Assembly (NCBI RefSeq): GCF_000723165.1
Contig: NZ_HG322949.1
Coordinates: 3,215,231-3,279,230 of the forward strand
DNA: 64,000 nt
Source: Janthinobacterium agaricidamnosum NBRC 102515 = DSM 9628
GTDB lineage: Bacteria; Pseudomonadota; Gammaproteobacteria; Burkholderiales; Burkholderiaceae_D
Direction: 5' to 3'
This document shows positions 44,883 through 54,688 of this stretch, in pieces. The notes under the pieces were generated by a model. That model had not been told where the DNA came from. It was given only the letters and a program-made list of their open reading frames with translations, and did no database searches. The number at the start of each line of letters is the position of its first letter. Within the stretch, counting starts at the first letter, position 1. A program made the position numbers and the translations under genes.

Positions 44883-44919
44883 GGTGATACTTTCAATAGT
44901 TAAGGGTGCCCTGTGACAA

Positions 44920-45714
44920 TCAGGATTTCAGCATCCACTCGTGCGCCGGGTCATTCTTGAAATGCCATGCGCGCTTCGGCCCGGCCATCACGTTCAGGTA
45001 ATACGATTCATAGCCATACGGCACCACCACCGGGTGATAGCCGCGCGGCACCATCACCACGTCGTGGTTTTCGACGGCCATCGATTCATCGATGGAACGG
45101 TCGTCGGTATAGACGCGCTGGAAGGCAAAACCTTGCGGCGGATTGAGGCGATGATAATAGGTTTCTTCGAGCGAACTTTCTAAGGGGAGATTATCGATGT
45201 CGTGCTTGTGCGGCGGATAACTCGACGAATGGCCGCCCGGGGTGCGCACTTCGACCACCAGCAGACCGTCGGCGTCCTCGGTTTGCGGCAAGATGTCGCA
45301 CACATAGCGGGTGTTGGCGCCCGTACCGCGCACCGAGCGTTTCATGTCTTGCGGCGCGATCAGCCTTGCAGGCCGGTCCTTGACGGCGGGCGCGCTGCAC
45401 AAGCCCAGTTCGGCGTCGCTCCGCGCCGTAATAGTTGCCGCCATGTGGCGCGGCAAATACACGGCGGCCGGAGCCTGGTCGTCGAATACGCTGCCGCGTC
45501 CGCCGATATCGGCCCAGGTCTGGCTGCCGGCTTCGACCGTGACGGTGCCGCTGATCACGACGATGCACAATTCACGTTCATCGGTCAGGATATTGCTGCG
45601 ATCTCCCGCCTTCAAGCGCCGCGCTTCAAAGCCGACGTGGGTCCAGCCGGCCGATTGCGGCGTCACGCGGACAATCTCCCGGCCCTCGGCCTGGCCTTTG
45701 ACGAGTAATTTCAT
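44920..45714 (-). CDS. iolB: 5-deoxy-glucuronate isomerase
   Basis: This 264-residue bicupin protein has the metal-binding segment [20 protein letters not shown], with conserved histidines, and ends with [20 protein letters not shown], which is characteristic of IolB. It isomerises 5-deoxy-D-glucuronate to 2-deoxy-5-keto-gluconate, the product then phosphorylated by IolC. Its start overlaps the iolE stop (ATGA). Confidence 0.95.
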   Translation of the reverse strand: MKLLVKGQAEGREIVRVTPQSAGWTHVGFEARRLKAGDRSNILTDERELCIVVISGTVTVEAGSQTWADIGGRGSVFDDQAPAAVYLPRHMAATITARSDAELGLCSAPAVKDRPARLIAPQDMKRSVRGTGANTRYVCDILPQTEDADGLLVVEVRTPGGHSSSYPPHKHDIDNLPLESSLEETYYHRLNPPQGFAFQRVYTDDRSIDESMAVENHDVVMVPRGYHPVVVPYGYESYYLNVMAGPKRAWHFKNDPAHEWMLKS

Positions 45715-46628
45715 GCCGCCTCCTGCACGCCCAGGTTGATTTCATGCACCAGTTTCGCCAGATGCTGGTAGCCCATTTGCGCATACTGGTAACTCGGCGC
45801 GACGGCCGGGTCTTGCTCGGCTTCGACCACCAGCCAGCCTTGATAGCCGTGTTGCCGCAGCAATTGCAGAATCGCCTTGAAATCGATGCAGCCATCGCCC
45901 GGCACGCTGAACGCGCCATTGATCACCGCTTGCAAGAAACTCCAGTTGCCGTTGCGCGCCAGCTTGACCACGGCCGGACGCACATCCTTGCAATGCACGT
46001 GGGATACGCGGTTGATGTGCTTGCGCAACACGGCGACCGCATCGCCGCCGGCAAAGGTGATGTGGCCGCTGTCGAACAGCAAGCCCACTTCCGGGCCGGT
46101 CAGGGCCATCAACTGATCGACATCGTCCGGCGTTTCGACATACGCGCCCATGTGGTGATGGTAAGAAAGACGCACGCCATGGGCCAGCGTATGGCGCGCA
46201 AATGCCGTCAACTTGTCGGCATAAGCCTGCCATTGGGCGGCGCTGGTGAAACGCGGACGCTTATACAGCGGGCGCGGTTCGCCCTGGATCGCATCGGCCA
46301 CTTCGCCATACACCATGACGCTGGCGCCGCTTTCGGCCAGCAGGCGCAAGTGCGGACCGACGGCGGCGATTTCCTCTTCGACAGAGCGCTGGGCCAGGCG
46401 CCCGGAATACCAGCCGGACACGCATTCCAGATGGTATTTGCCGAGCACGGCGCGCAAGGCGCCGGATTCTTTCGGGAACTTGTTGCCCAGTTCAAAACCG
46501 GCATATCCAATTTCCGCGCCTTCGCTCAATGCCGTTTCCAGCGGCGTTTCGCCGCCCAGCGACGGCAAGTCGTCATTCATCCATGAAATAGGATTGATGC
46601 CTATTTTGACGTTCAATGGTGCGTTCAT
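45711..46628 (-). CDS. iolE: 2-keto-myo-inositol dehydratase
   Basis: This 305-residue sugar-isomerase-fold protein opens with KIGINPISWMNDDLPSLGG, a strong IolE signature. YHHHMGAYVETPDDVDQLMA, LLFDSGHITFAGGDAVAVL and GWLVVEAEQDPAVAPSYQYA follow. It removes water from 2-keto-myo-inositol, the product of IolG. It starts one base before the end of the iolD gap and overlaps iolB. Confidence 0.95.
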   Translation of the reverse strand: MNAPLNVKIGINPISWMNDDLPSLGGETPLETALSEGAEIGYAGFELGNKFPKESGALRAVLGKYHLECVSGWYSGRLAQRSVEEEIAAVGPHLRLLAESGASVMVYGEVADAIQGEPRPLYKRPRFTSAAQWQAYADKLTAFARHTLAHGVRLSYHHHMGAYVETPDDVDQLMALTGPEVGLLFDSGHITFAGGDAVAVLRKHINRVSHVHCKDVRPAVVKLARNGNWSFLQAVINGAFSVPGDGCIDFKAILQLLRQHGYQGWLVVEAEQDPAVAPSYQYAQMGYQHLAKLVHEINLGVQEAA

Positions 46629-46629
46629 C

Positions 46630-48507
46630 TTATTTCCTTTGTGCTAAGCGATCTGTTTCATAACGGCTGCGCGCGGCCCGCACCTGTTCCCGTTCCGACA
46701 CTTCCGGCACCGCCACTTCCCACCAGCAACCGCCTTCGCTGGTGGTGCGGGTCGGGTCGGTATCGATGCACACCACATAGGTGCTCTCGGCTTTCCTGGC
46801 GCGCTGCAACGCTTGTTCCAGTTCCGGTATGGTCTTGACGTTTTCACCGTGTGCGCCCAGCGAGCGGGCATGCATCGCAAAATCGATGTGCGGCGCGCCG
46901 TCTGTCCCCTGCAGGCAATCGTCGAACATATTATTGAACGGTTCGTTGCCGCAGGCTTGCTGCAAGCGGTTGATGCAGCCGTAACCCCGGTTATCGAGTA
47001 CCACGATGATCAATTTCTTGCCCAGCATGACAGAGGTGGCGATTTCCGAATTCATCATCAGGTAACTGCCGTCGCCGACCATCACCACCACGTCCGCATC
47101 CGGCCTGGCCATCTTGACGCCGAGGCCGCCGGCGATTTCGTAACCCATGCACGAATAACCGTACTCCATATGGTAGCCGCCGGGTATCGAGGTGCGCCAC
47201 AGCTTGTGCAATTCGGCCGGCAAGGTGCCTGCCGCGCAGACCACGATATCGTTGCCGGCCGACTGTGCCGACGAGCGCTGCACCGCGCCGATCACTTCGC
47301 CATCATAAGGCAAGGCCACCTCGCGCCGGGCGGTGATCGCGGTGACGGTGGCGCGCCATTGACGGGCTTCGACCAGCGCGCGCTCTTCCCATTCGGCATC
47401 GCTGCACCAGCCATCGAGCAGAGCCGACAGCTTTTGCAAACCGGCGCCGGCATCCGTCTGCAGCGCCAGGCCGCGCCGTTTCAACGCATCGAAGGCGTTC
47501 ACGTTCAGGCTGACCAGTTCGGCATGCGGAAACAGCGAGTTCGAGCCGGTGGTAAAGTCTTGCAAGCGCGTGCCGACCGCCAGCACCAGGTCGGCTTGGG
47601 CGGCCAGCAGATTGGCGGCCGGCGAACCGGTGACGCCGATCGCGCCCAATTGCAGCGGATGATCCCACGGCAAGGAACTCTTGCCGGCATGGGTTTCCGC
47701 GACCGGTACGCCATGCTTTTCAGCAAAGCTGCGCAGGGCCTGACCGGCTAGGCCGTACAGCACGCCGCCACCGGCGACGATGATCGGCTTTTTAGCATCG
47801 CGCAACAGCGCGGCGGCTTGCTCCAGCTCGCTTTCCAGCGGCGGCACCGTGCGGAACGTCACCAGCCGTGGTTCAAAAAAATCGGCCGGATAATCATAGG
47901 CCATGGTTTGTACGTCTTGCGGCAAGGCCAGTGTCACCGGGCCGCAAGCGGCCGGATCGGTCAGCGCCTGTATCGCGCGCGGCAAGGCGGTCAGCAATTG
48001 TTCCGGGTAAATGATGCGGTCGAAATAACGCGACAGCGGTTTGAAGGCGTCGTTGACCGACACGCTGCCGTCGCCGCCGTCTTCCAGTTGCTGCAATACC
48101 GGGTCGGGAGAGCGCGACACGAACACATCGCCCGGCAGCAGCAGCACCGGCAAGCGGTTGACGTGGGCCAGCGCGGCGGCGGTCAGCAGATTGGTGGCGC
48201 CGGGGCCGATCGAGGTGGTCACCGCCATCATGCGGCGCCGCATATGGGCCTTGGCGTAGGCGATGGCCGCATGCGCCATCGCCTGTTCATTGTGGGCGCG
48301 GAACGTCGGCAAGGGATGATCGGCATCGTCGCGCTGCCGGTACAGCGCCTCGCCCAGCCCGGCCACGTTGCCGTGGCCAAAGATCGCAAACACGCCGCCG
48401 AACAGCGGCACCTTGCCGTGTTCGGTTTGCACGCGCAGCGCGGCCAGGTAGCGCACCAGCGCCTGCGCCATCGTCAGACGGATGGTCGATTTTGCGTGGT
48501 TCGTCAT
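46630..48507 (-). CDS. iolD: 3D-(3,5/4)-trihydroxycyclohexane-1,2-dione hydrolase
   Basis: This 625-residue ThDP enzyme starts at the ATG at 48507 and overlaps the iolC stop. IolD landmarks are FGIFGHGN-like VFAIFGHGNVAGLGEALYRQ, the activating glutamate in FRAHNEQAMAHAAIAYAKA, TTSIGPGATNLLTAAALAH, and the ThDP-binding VVMVGDGSYLMMNSEIATSV. It opens the ring of trihydroxycyclohexane-dione to 5-deoxy-glucuronate. Confidence 0.95.
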   Translation of the reverse strand: MTNHAKSTIRLTMAQALVRYLAALRVQTEHGKVPLFGGVFAIFGHGNVAGLGEALYRQRDDADHPLPTFRAHNEQAMAHAAIAYAKAHMRRRMMAVTTSIGPGATNLLTAAALAHVNRLPVLLLPGDVFVSRSPDPVLQQLEDGGDGSVSVNDAFKPLSRYFDRIIYPEQLLTALPRAIQALTDPAACGPVTLALPQDVQTMAYDYPADFFEPRLVTFRTVPPLESELEQAAALLRDAKKPIIVAGGGVLYGLAGQALRSFAEKHGVPVAETHAGKSSLPWDHPLQLGAIGVTGSPAANLLAAQADLVLAVGTRLQDFTTGSNSLFPHAELVSLNVNAFDALKRRGLALQTDAGAGLQKLSALLDGWCSDAEWEERALVEARQWRATVTAITARREVALPYDGEVIGAVQRSSAQSAGNDIVVCAAGTLPAELHKLWRTSIPGGYHMEYGYSCMGYEIAGGLGVKMARPDADVVVMVGDGSYLMMNSEIATSVMLGKKLIIVVLDNRGYGCINRLQQACGNEPFNNMFDDCLQGTDGAPHIDFAMHARSLGAHGENVKTIPELEQALQRARKAESTYVVCIDTDPTRTTSEGGCWWEVAVPEVSEREQVRAARSRYETDRLAQRK

Positions 48508-50450
48508 GCGGCGTGCTCCAGGCCATTGCGGCTGCGCTGCCACAGCGTAATCAAGGTTTCGAAATTGGCGCGCGCCTCGGCGATCAGGCCGGCGTCGTCG
48601 ATGTCGCCGGCCAGCCAGCGCTGGCTAGGCTCATGGAAAATCGTGCGGCCAACCATGAAACCACGGCAGGTCCTGCTATGGCGCGCCTGTTCGAAACTGG
48701 CGGCCAGCGCCTCGATCGACGCATTCAAGCCGAGGAACACCACGCCGCGGCAATACGGATCGCGCTCTTGCACCAGTGCATCGATATTCGCCCATTGCTC
48801 GGCATTCATGCCTTCCAGTTTCCACCATTCCGGGTAAATGCCCAGGTTATATAGCCGCTTGACGGCGCGGTAGACGGTGTCGGGGGCGCTCGCCAGCGAC
48901 TTGGACGGTATCACTTCCAGCAGTAATTCATGGCCGCTGACCTGGGCCGCGTCATACAGCGCCTTGACTTGCGCTTCCTGTTCCAGCCGGTTTTCGACCG
49001 CATCGTCCGGATGCAGTTGCACCAGGCATTTGATGACATGTTCCTTCGGCCAACTGATCAAGTGCGAACCGATAGAGCGGCCCCAGTCGAATTGCAGCGG
49101 GTTGGAACCCGGCAATTCGACGGTGCGGCCTATCCACCAGCCGCGCCCGGTCGCGTCGTTCAAGGCGTCCAGGCCGTAGCGGTCGTCGATCAGCACGCCG
49201 GTCTTGCCCTGCAGCCCCTTGGCGATCTCGGTCTGGCCGACGGCTTGCACCAGCAATTGTTTTAAGGCGGGAAGACGCGCCTCATCGGCGCCGTTGCCTT
49301 GCGCCAAATGGAAGAATTGGTTGCGATGGTCGAAAGCGAAGACGCACAAATCGTTCCATTGCGGCCGCGCCACGCTGACCCGGTGCAGCCGCGCCAGCAC
49401 CGCATCCTGGTCGGGACGGGTCAAGCGCGCCGCATTGGCCAGGAAATAATCCAGTTCGACCGGAGTCGGCATTGCCGGCGCACAAGCATGGCGCGACACC
49501 ACCAGCGCGCCACAGGCATTGGCGTAGCGGCAGCAGGTTTCATAATCCTTGCCGTTCAGCCAGCCTTTCAGGAAACCGGCCAGGAAAGCGTCGCCGGCGC
49601 CCAGCACGTTCAGCACGTCGACTTGCACGCCGCGATAATTATAGGCGTCGTCCAGCGTGGCCGGAATGGCGCCGCTAATCACCGCGCAACCGAGCGGGCC
49701 GCGCTTGACCACCAGCGTCGCGCTGGTGCTGCGGCGCACCGTTTGCAGCGAGGCCATGATGTCGGCGCCGCCGCCGGCGATCATGAATTCTTCTTCGGTG
49801 CCGACCACCAGGTCGAACAGCGGCAAGATGCCTTGCAAATGCCGCGTCACGCCTTCGTTGGACACAAAGCGCGTGGCGCCGTCGGCCTTGCCGGACAAGC
49901 CCCACAATACCGGGCGGTAATCGATGTCGAGCACGGTGCGCACCTGGTTCTGACGCGCATGCTGTAATGCCAGCGTGCTGACGGCGTGCATCGCCGCGGT
50001 CGAGAAATGCGTGCCGGTGATCAACAGCGCCTTGCTCGATGCGATGAACGCTGCATCGATGCTCTCCGGCTCGATCGCCATGTCGGCGCAATTTTCGCGG
50101 TAAAAAATCAGCGGAAACGTGTCTTTGTCCTTCAGGCCGAGCATCACCAGCGCCGTCAGGCGTTGTTGATCGATACCGACATGGCTGATGTCGCAGCCTT
50201 CGGCTTGCAGCGTGTCGGTCAGGAAACGGCCCATATGATCGTCGCCGACCCGCGACAACATTGCCGAGCGCAAGCCGAGACGGGCGCTGCCGAAGGCGAT
50301 ATTGGCCGACGAACCACCGAGGTATTTGGCGAAGCTGGAGACATCTTCCAGCGGGCTGCCGATTTGCTGCGCATACAGGTCGACCGCCAGGCGGCCGAGG
50401 CAGATCACGTCCAGCGCCCTGCCCGATGCAAATTGCGTGGTATTTTCCAT
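48504..50450 (-). CDS. iolC: Fused 5-dehydro-2-deoxygluconokinase / phosphogluconate aldolase-like protein
   Basis: This 648-residue protein has two parts. Residues 1 to about 330 are a PfkB-family kinase with VICLGRLAVDLYAQQIGSPL, YLGGSSANIAFGSARLGLR and the catalytic DVLNVLGAGDAFLAGFLKGW. Residues about 340-648 form a DUF2090 barrel-like domain (VFAFDHRNQFF; GVLIDDRYGLDAL; GRSIGSHLISWPKEHVIKCL; FMVGRTIFHEPSQRWLAGDI). No separate iolJ is present, so the C-terminal part probably provides the aldolase step that yields dihydroxyacetone phosphate and malonate semialdehyde. Confidence 0.93.
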   Translation of the reverse strand: MENTTQFASGRALDVICLGRLAVDLYAQQIGSPLEDVSSFAKYLGGSSANIAFGSARLGLRSAMLSRVGDDHMGRFLTDTLQAEGCDISHVGIDQQRLTALVMLGLKDKDTFPLIFYRENCADMAIEPESIDAAFIASSKALLITGTHFSTAAMHAVSTLALQHARQNQVRTVLDIDYRPVLWGLSGKADGATRFVSNEGVTRHLQGILPLFDLVVGTEEEFMIAGGGADIMASLQTVRRSTSATLVVKRGPLGCAVISGAIPATLDDAYNYRGVQVDVLNVLGAGDAFLAGFLKGWLNGKDYETCCRYANACGALVVSRHACAPAMPTPVELDYFLANAARLTRPDQDAVLARLHRVSVARPQWNDLCVFAFDHRNQFFHLAQGNGADEARLPALKQLLVQAVGQTEIAKGLQGKTGVLIDDRYGLDALNDATGRGWWIGRTVELPGSNPLQFDWGRSIGSHLISWPKEHVIKCLVQLHPDDAVENRLEQEAQVKALYDAAQVSGHELLLEVIPSKSLASAPDTVYRAVKRLYNLGIYPEWWKLEGMNAEQWANIDALVQERDPYCRGVVFLGLNASIEALAASFEQARHSRTCRGFMVGRTIFHEPSQRWLAGDIDDAGLIAEARANFETLITLWQRSRNGLEHAA

Positions 50451-50462
50451 GAGCTTATCTTT

Positions 50463-51248
50463 CTAAATAGTGACGCCGTCGAGTTCACTCATCAGCGTTT
50501 GCATTTCCGCGCCGCCGGCCATCATGTCCAATACTTCATCCTTGGAAACCGTTTCCTTGGTGTAGGTGCCGAGCGACTTGCCGCGATTGAGCAAGGTAAA
50601 CGAATCGCCGACCGGATAAGCGTGATGGACGTTGTGGGTAATAAAGATCACCGACAAGCCCCGTTCGCGCGCCTTGTAAATCAGTTTTAATACATTGAAC
50701 GACTGTTTGACGCCCAGCGCGGCGGTCGGCTCATCGAGGATCAGCACGCGCGCGCCGAAGTGGATCGCGCGGGCAATCGCCAGGCATTGCCGCTCGCCGC
50801 CGGACATGGTGCCGACCGCCTGATGCGGATCGCGCACCATGATGCCCATTTCAGCCAGCTTGTCGCGGGCGGTATTGGCGGCATACTCCATGTCCATCAC
50901 CGGAATTACGCCGAGGAATTTTTTCATCGGTTCGCGGCCCATGAAAAAGTTGCGCGCCACCGACAGCAGCGGCACCAGCGCCAGGTCCTGGTAGACGGTG
51001 GCCACGCCCATGTCGAGCGCTTCTTTCGGTGAATTAAAATTGACCGGCTTGCCATCGACCAGGTATGAGCCCGTGGTCGGACGATGCACGCCGGCCAGCG
51101 TCTTGATCAGCGTCGATTTACCGGCGCCGTTATCGCCCAGCAAGCAATGCACTTCGCCGGCCTTCAGCCGCAAGGTGACGTTTTGCAAGGCGATCACCGA
51201 ACCGAAACGCTTGCTGATATTTTCCAGCGCAAGGATATAGTCGCTCAT
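50463..51248 (-). CDS. Inositol ABC transporter ATPase (single-domain, CUT2 type)
   Basis: This 261-residue ATPase has Walker [10 protein letters not shown], signature [16 protein letters not shown], Walker [13 protein letters not shown] and switch region FITHN. It contains one nucleotide-binding domain, like FrcA, whereas most CUT2 sugar importers have two fused copies. It should work as a homodimer with the permease encoded downstream of it in the window's plus-strand numbering. Linkage to iol genes points to myo-inositol. Confidence 0.88.
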   Translation of the reverse strand: MSDYILALENISKRFGSVIALQNVTLRLKAGEVHCLLGDNGAGKSTLIKTLAGVHRPTTGSYLVDGKPVNFNSPKEALDMGVATVYQDLALVPLLSVARNFFMGREPMKKFLGVIPVMDMEYAANTARDKLAEMGIMVRDPHQAVGTMSGGERQCLAIARAIHFGARVLILDEPTAALGVKQSFNVLKLIYKARERGLSVIFITHNVHHAYPVGDSFTLLNRGKSLGTYTKETVSKDEVLDMMAGGAEMQTLMSELDGVTI

Positions 51249-51251
51249 GGT

Positions 51252-52409
51252 TTATCTCGCTTCCGTCACGCGCGCACGCACAAAGTTATTGAACAACACC
51301 GCGATCAGCAGCATCACGCCGAGGAATACGCGGAACCAGTCGGAATTGATGTCGGTGTAGGTAATGCCGATCTGCACCACGCCAAAGATCAGCGCGCCGA
51401 AACAGGCCCCGACTACCGAACCGTAACCGCCGGTCAACAACGAACCGCCGATGACGGCCGCGATGATGGCTTCGAACTCTTTCTGGATGCCACGGTCGGC
51501 GGCGGCCGAGCCGACGTCGAACACTTGCAATGTCGCAAACAGGCAAGCACAGAAGGCCGTGAAGACAAACAGCGATACCTTGATGGTCTTGACCGGCACG
51601 CCGACATTCTTGGCGGCGTTGGCGTCGCCGCCGACGGCGAAGATCCAGTTGCCGATGCGGGTGCGGGCCAGGATGAAGCTGCTGACGATCGCCAGGCCCA
51701 GCCACCAGACGATGACTTTCGGAATGCCTTTGACCAGCGGCAAGCCATTGTCGAGCGCGGTGATCCAGCCGGCCTTGGCCATCCACTGGAACAGGCCGGT
51801 GCCCACTTCGCCATGGAACAGCGTCATCGCCAGCCAGTCGTCGTTGGCCAGCGGGCCGATGCCGCTGACGATGGTGCGGTTGGCAAACATGATCGACAGC
51901 GCCAGCGTCAAGCCGCGCAAGATGAACAGGAAAGCCAGCGTGACGATAAACGACGGCAAGCGGGTCTTGATGACCAGGTAGCCGTTCAGCCAGCCCAGCG
52001 CCATCGAGCCGCCGAAGGCGAACAGGATAGCCAGCCACACCGGCCAGTGAAAGTAGACGGAGGGAATCGCGATCATCATGCCGGCGAAGCCGATCATGGA
52101 ACCGATCGACAAGTCGAATTCGCCGGCGATCATCAGCACGCAGGCGCCGATGGCGATGATGCCGAGGTAGGACGCGACTTGCGACCAGTTGATGACGCCA
52201 TCCAGGTTGAACATGCCGGAATTGCCGGCAGTCAAGCCAAAGAATAAAAAGACCAGGATGGCGCCGGAAATCGATGCGAATTCGGGGCGGCCGAACAGGC
52301 GCTTGAACCAGGTGACTTGTCCCACCCGTTCATCGTGGCCCGCTTTCGGCGGCGACTGTTGCGCAGCGGCTGTGTCAGCCGGTGTCGCGTTTAATTTAAG
52401 CGCACTCAT
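51252..52409 (-). CDS. Inositol ABC transporter permease (CUT2 type)
   Basis: This 385-residue permease has about ten hydrophobic segments. Family landmarks are IIAIGACVLMIAGEFDLSIG and SMIGFAGMMIAI, the membrane motif found after helix 2 in RbsC/FrcB-like proteins, and FEAIIAAVIGGSLLTGGYGS near the C-terminus. A 50-residue cytoplasmic N-terminal extension precedes the first helix. It is the second gene of the iol operon. Confidence 0.9.
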   Translation of the reverse strand: MSALKLNATPADTAAAQQSPPKAGHDERVGQVTWFKRLFGRPEFASISGAILVFLFFGLTAGNSGMFNLDGVINWSQVASYLGIIAIGACVLMIAGEFDLSIGSMIGFAGMMIAIPSVYFHWPVWLAILFAFGGSMALGWLNGYLVIKTRLPSFIVTLAFLFILRGLTLALSIMFANRTIVSGIGPLANDDWLAMTLFHGEVGTGLFQWMAKAGWITALDNGLPLVKGIPKVIVWWLGLAIVSSFILARTRIGNWIFAVGGDANAAKNVGVPVKTIKVSLFVFTAFCACLFATLQVFDVGSAAADRGIQKEFEAIIAAVIGGSLLTGGYGSVVGACFGALIFGVVQIGITYTDINSDWFRVFLGVMLLIAVLFNNFVRARVTEAR

Positions 52410-52548
52410 GATGATTCTCCAATATTTTTATTACCGCCGTCCGACCATCGCGCGGGCGTGGGACGGCATGCCCCGCGCGTTGCAGCAAGGACTGCCACCG
52501 CGCGGGGATTACTGCCTCAAATCAGTCTAGAAGTTACTAGCGTCGGAA

Positions 52549-53595
52549 TTAGCGGAATTGGCCGGCGTACTTTTCAACCTTGCCGATATTGTCTTTCGTG
52601 ACAAAACCGGGACCGGAACTGATATGGCGCGGGCCGTATGATGGCGCCAGACCGTATTCAGCCAAGCGGGCCTTGAACTTGGCATTGGCCATCAGGATTT
52701 CCTTGACCTTGGCCAGGTCGCTGGTTTTTTGCTGCTTCATGATGGCCAGCACCGCGACCGGGATATACCCTTGCAGGTAAGGCTGCTGGTCGATGGCGAA
52801 CTTGACGCTGCCATCCTTGATGCCCTTCGAGATTTCATCCGACAAGTCGAAGGTCGCGAACCACATCTTGCCTTTCAAACCCATTTTTTCCAGCGCTTTC
52901 AGCGAAGCGTGGGCCGAGGTCGGTCCCAGCGCCAGCACCGCCTGGGTTTTCGGGTTGTTGCGCAGGTAAGCGCTCAGCTTGCTTTCGATGGTGGTCGGAT
53001 CTTCGCCGGCATCCAGCGTCGAGGTCTTGAAATCGACGCCCAGCGCTTCGGCGAAACCGCGGCAACGCTCGAACGACGATGGATTGGTGGCGTAGTGATT
53101 GACGCACACAAACGATTTGATGCCAGCCGCCTTGGCTTTTTCGCCGGCGCCCTTGCCGGCGTCGTATTCAGGCTGGCCGACGTGCATCACGGCGCCCAGT
53201 TGTTCGCTTTGCGCCAAGGTGCCGGAATTGATGGTGATGAACGGGATTTTCTTGGCGGCGACTTGGCCCAGCGGCTTTTGCAGCACATTGAAGTCGGCGA
53301 TGCTGACCACCACGCCATCGTAATTGCGGGCCGCGGCCTGCTCGACCAGGCGCGCCATGTCGGCCAGGTCGCCATTCGGCGGATTACGGTAATCGACGCT
53401 GACGTTAAAATCTTCGCCAGCTTGCTTGACGGAATTCTTGATGGTGTTCCACCACGAATCCGAATCCGGCGCATGGCTGATCAACACGAATTTTTCTCCC
53501 GCGGCATGACTGACACCGAAGGTGCCGGCCAACGCCAGGCCGAGGCCCAAGGCGGTCAAACCCTTTAGCAAGTTCTTGCGCTTATTGCTTTGCAT
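52549..53595 (-). CDS. Inositol ABC transporter substrate-binding protein
   Basis: This 348-residue periplasmic-binding protein starts at the ATG at 53595 after GGAGACAG. Its signal peptide is LLKGLTALGLGLALAGTFGV, ending at SHA-A. The mature protein is of the RbsB/peripla_BP_4 type (KFVLISHAPDSDSWWNTIKN; AAARNYDGVVVSIADFNVLQ; FVCVNHYATNPSSFERCRGF). It is the first gene of the minus-strand iol operon and faces iolR. The 139 bases after it (52410-52548) carry no gene. Confidence 0.9.
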   Translation of the reverse strand: MQSNKRKNLLKGLTALGLGLALAGTFGVSHAAGEKFVLISHAPDSDSWWNTIKNSVKQAGEDFNVSVDYRNPPNGDLADMARLVEQAAARNYDGVVVSIADFNVLQKPLGQVAAKKIPFITINSGTLAQSEQLGAVMHVGQPEYDAGKGAGEKAKAAGIKSFVCVNHYATNPSSFERCRGFAEALGVDFKTSTLDAGEDPTTIESKLSAYLRNNPKTQAVLALGPTSAHASLKALEKMGLKGKMWFATFDLSDEISKGIKDGSVKFAIDQQPYLQGYIPVAVLAIMKQQKTSDLAKVKEILMANAKFKARLAEYGLAPSYGPRHISSGPGFVTKDNIGKVEKYAGQFR

Positions 53596-53743
53596 AACTG
53601 TCTCCAATATGGATTAATTTTTATAGTTGCTAGCTTGTCAGCGTGTCATCGGCCCTGGACTAAAAGGCAAGCTCCAGATCGTGCACTGCAAACAGCTTAG
53701 ACCACAAAAAAGCCGAATGCAATAAAATTTTCAAAATAAATTT

Positions 53744-53765
53744 AAATAGAAATTCGTTTCTATTT
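53744..53765. promoter_or_regulatory. Perfect inverted repeat, candidate IolR operator
   Basis: AAATAGAAA at 53744-53752 and TTTCTATTT at 53757-53765 form nine perfect pairs around TTCG. The site lies in the AT-rich divergent promoter between the inositol binding-protein gene and the RpiR-type regulator, where it could control both directions. Confidence 0.62.
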
Positions 53766-53821
53766 TCGACAATCGATCCTATAATTCTGGCCAGAACAGC
53801 ATTTCACACCACAGGATAGTC

Positions 53822-54688
53822 ATGCCAGAAACCGCTCCGATCGAGCAACTGATGCAACACATCGCCGACGAATACGACGGCTTGTCGCGCCAGTTGAAAG
53901 TGATCGCCCAATACATCGAAAAACACCGCGCCAGCCTGATGCTCGAACGCATCAGCGACATCGCCGCCGCCTGCGACGTGCAACCGTCGGCGATCGTCCG
54001 TTTCGCGCAGCGCTTCGGCTATTCGGGTTTCAGCGAAATGCAGGACGTATTTCGCCAGGCCTATACCGACCAGGCCACCACCACGCCCGATTACCAGCAG
54101 CGCATCCGCAAACTGATCGCCACCCGCGACAGCCAGATCGGCGTCGGCGACATGACCCGGGAATTCGTCAACGCCAGCCGGGCCGGCCTCGACGACCTGG
54201 CCGCCGGCCTCGACGACACGCAGCTGGAAGCGGCCGTCAGCCTGCTGCAAAAGGCCGAGAATATCTACGTGATCGGGGTGCGCCGCTCGTTCCCGATCGC
54301 GTCCTACATCGCGTATGCGCTGGAACACACCGACAAGCGGGTGCACCTGGTATCCGGCCTGGGCGGCATGTACCGCGAACAGATGCGCAGCGTGCGCGAG
54401 CGCGACGTGGCGATCGCCATCAGCTTTGCGCCGTATGGCAAGGAAACCCAGCAATGCATCAAAGTGGCGCAAGACAATGGCGCCAAGGTATTGGTCATTA
54501 CCGACAGCAAACTGGCGCCGCTGGCCCGCGCGGCCGACGCCTTGCTGACGGTCACCGAAGGCAGCGCATTCGCCTTCCGCTCGCTGACGAGCACGATTTG
54601 CCTGTGCCAGGCGCTGTTCATCGCGCTGGCCTACAAACTAGAGTTGGACATCGAAGAAATCAAAAACCCAGGAGACGAAGATGATTGA
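53822..54688 (+). CDS. iolR: RpiR/MurR-family regulator of inositol catabolism
   Basis: This 288-residue protein has an N-terminal RpiR helix-turn-helix (residues about 5-80: SRQLKVIAQYIEKHRASLML; AACDVQPSAIVRFAQRFGYS). A SIS sugar-phosphate-binding domain follows (IYVIGVRRSFPIASYIAYAL; DVAIAISFAPYGKETQQCIK; VITDSKLAPLARAADALLTV). It is divergent from the iol operon and overlaps iolG by eight bases. An inositol-derived phosphate such as the IolC product is the likely effector, as for IolR in rhizobia. Confidence 0.88.
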   Translation: MPETAPIEQLMQHIADEYDGLSRQLKVIAQYIEKHRASLMLERISDIAAACDVQPSAIVRFAQRFGYSGFSEMQDVFRQAYTDQATTTPDYQQRIRKLIATRDSQIGVGDMTREFVNASRAGLDDLAAGLDDTQLEAAVSLLQKAENIYVIGVRRSFPIASYIAYALEHTDKRVHLVSGLGGMYREQMRSVRERDVAIAISFAPYGKETQQCIKVAQDNGAKVLVITDSKLAPLARAADALLTVTEGSAFAFRSLTSTICLCQALFIALAYKLELDIEEIKNPGDEDD

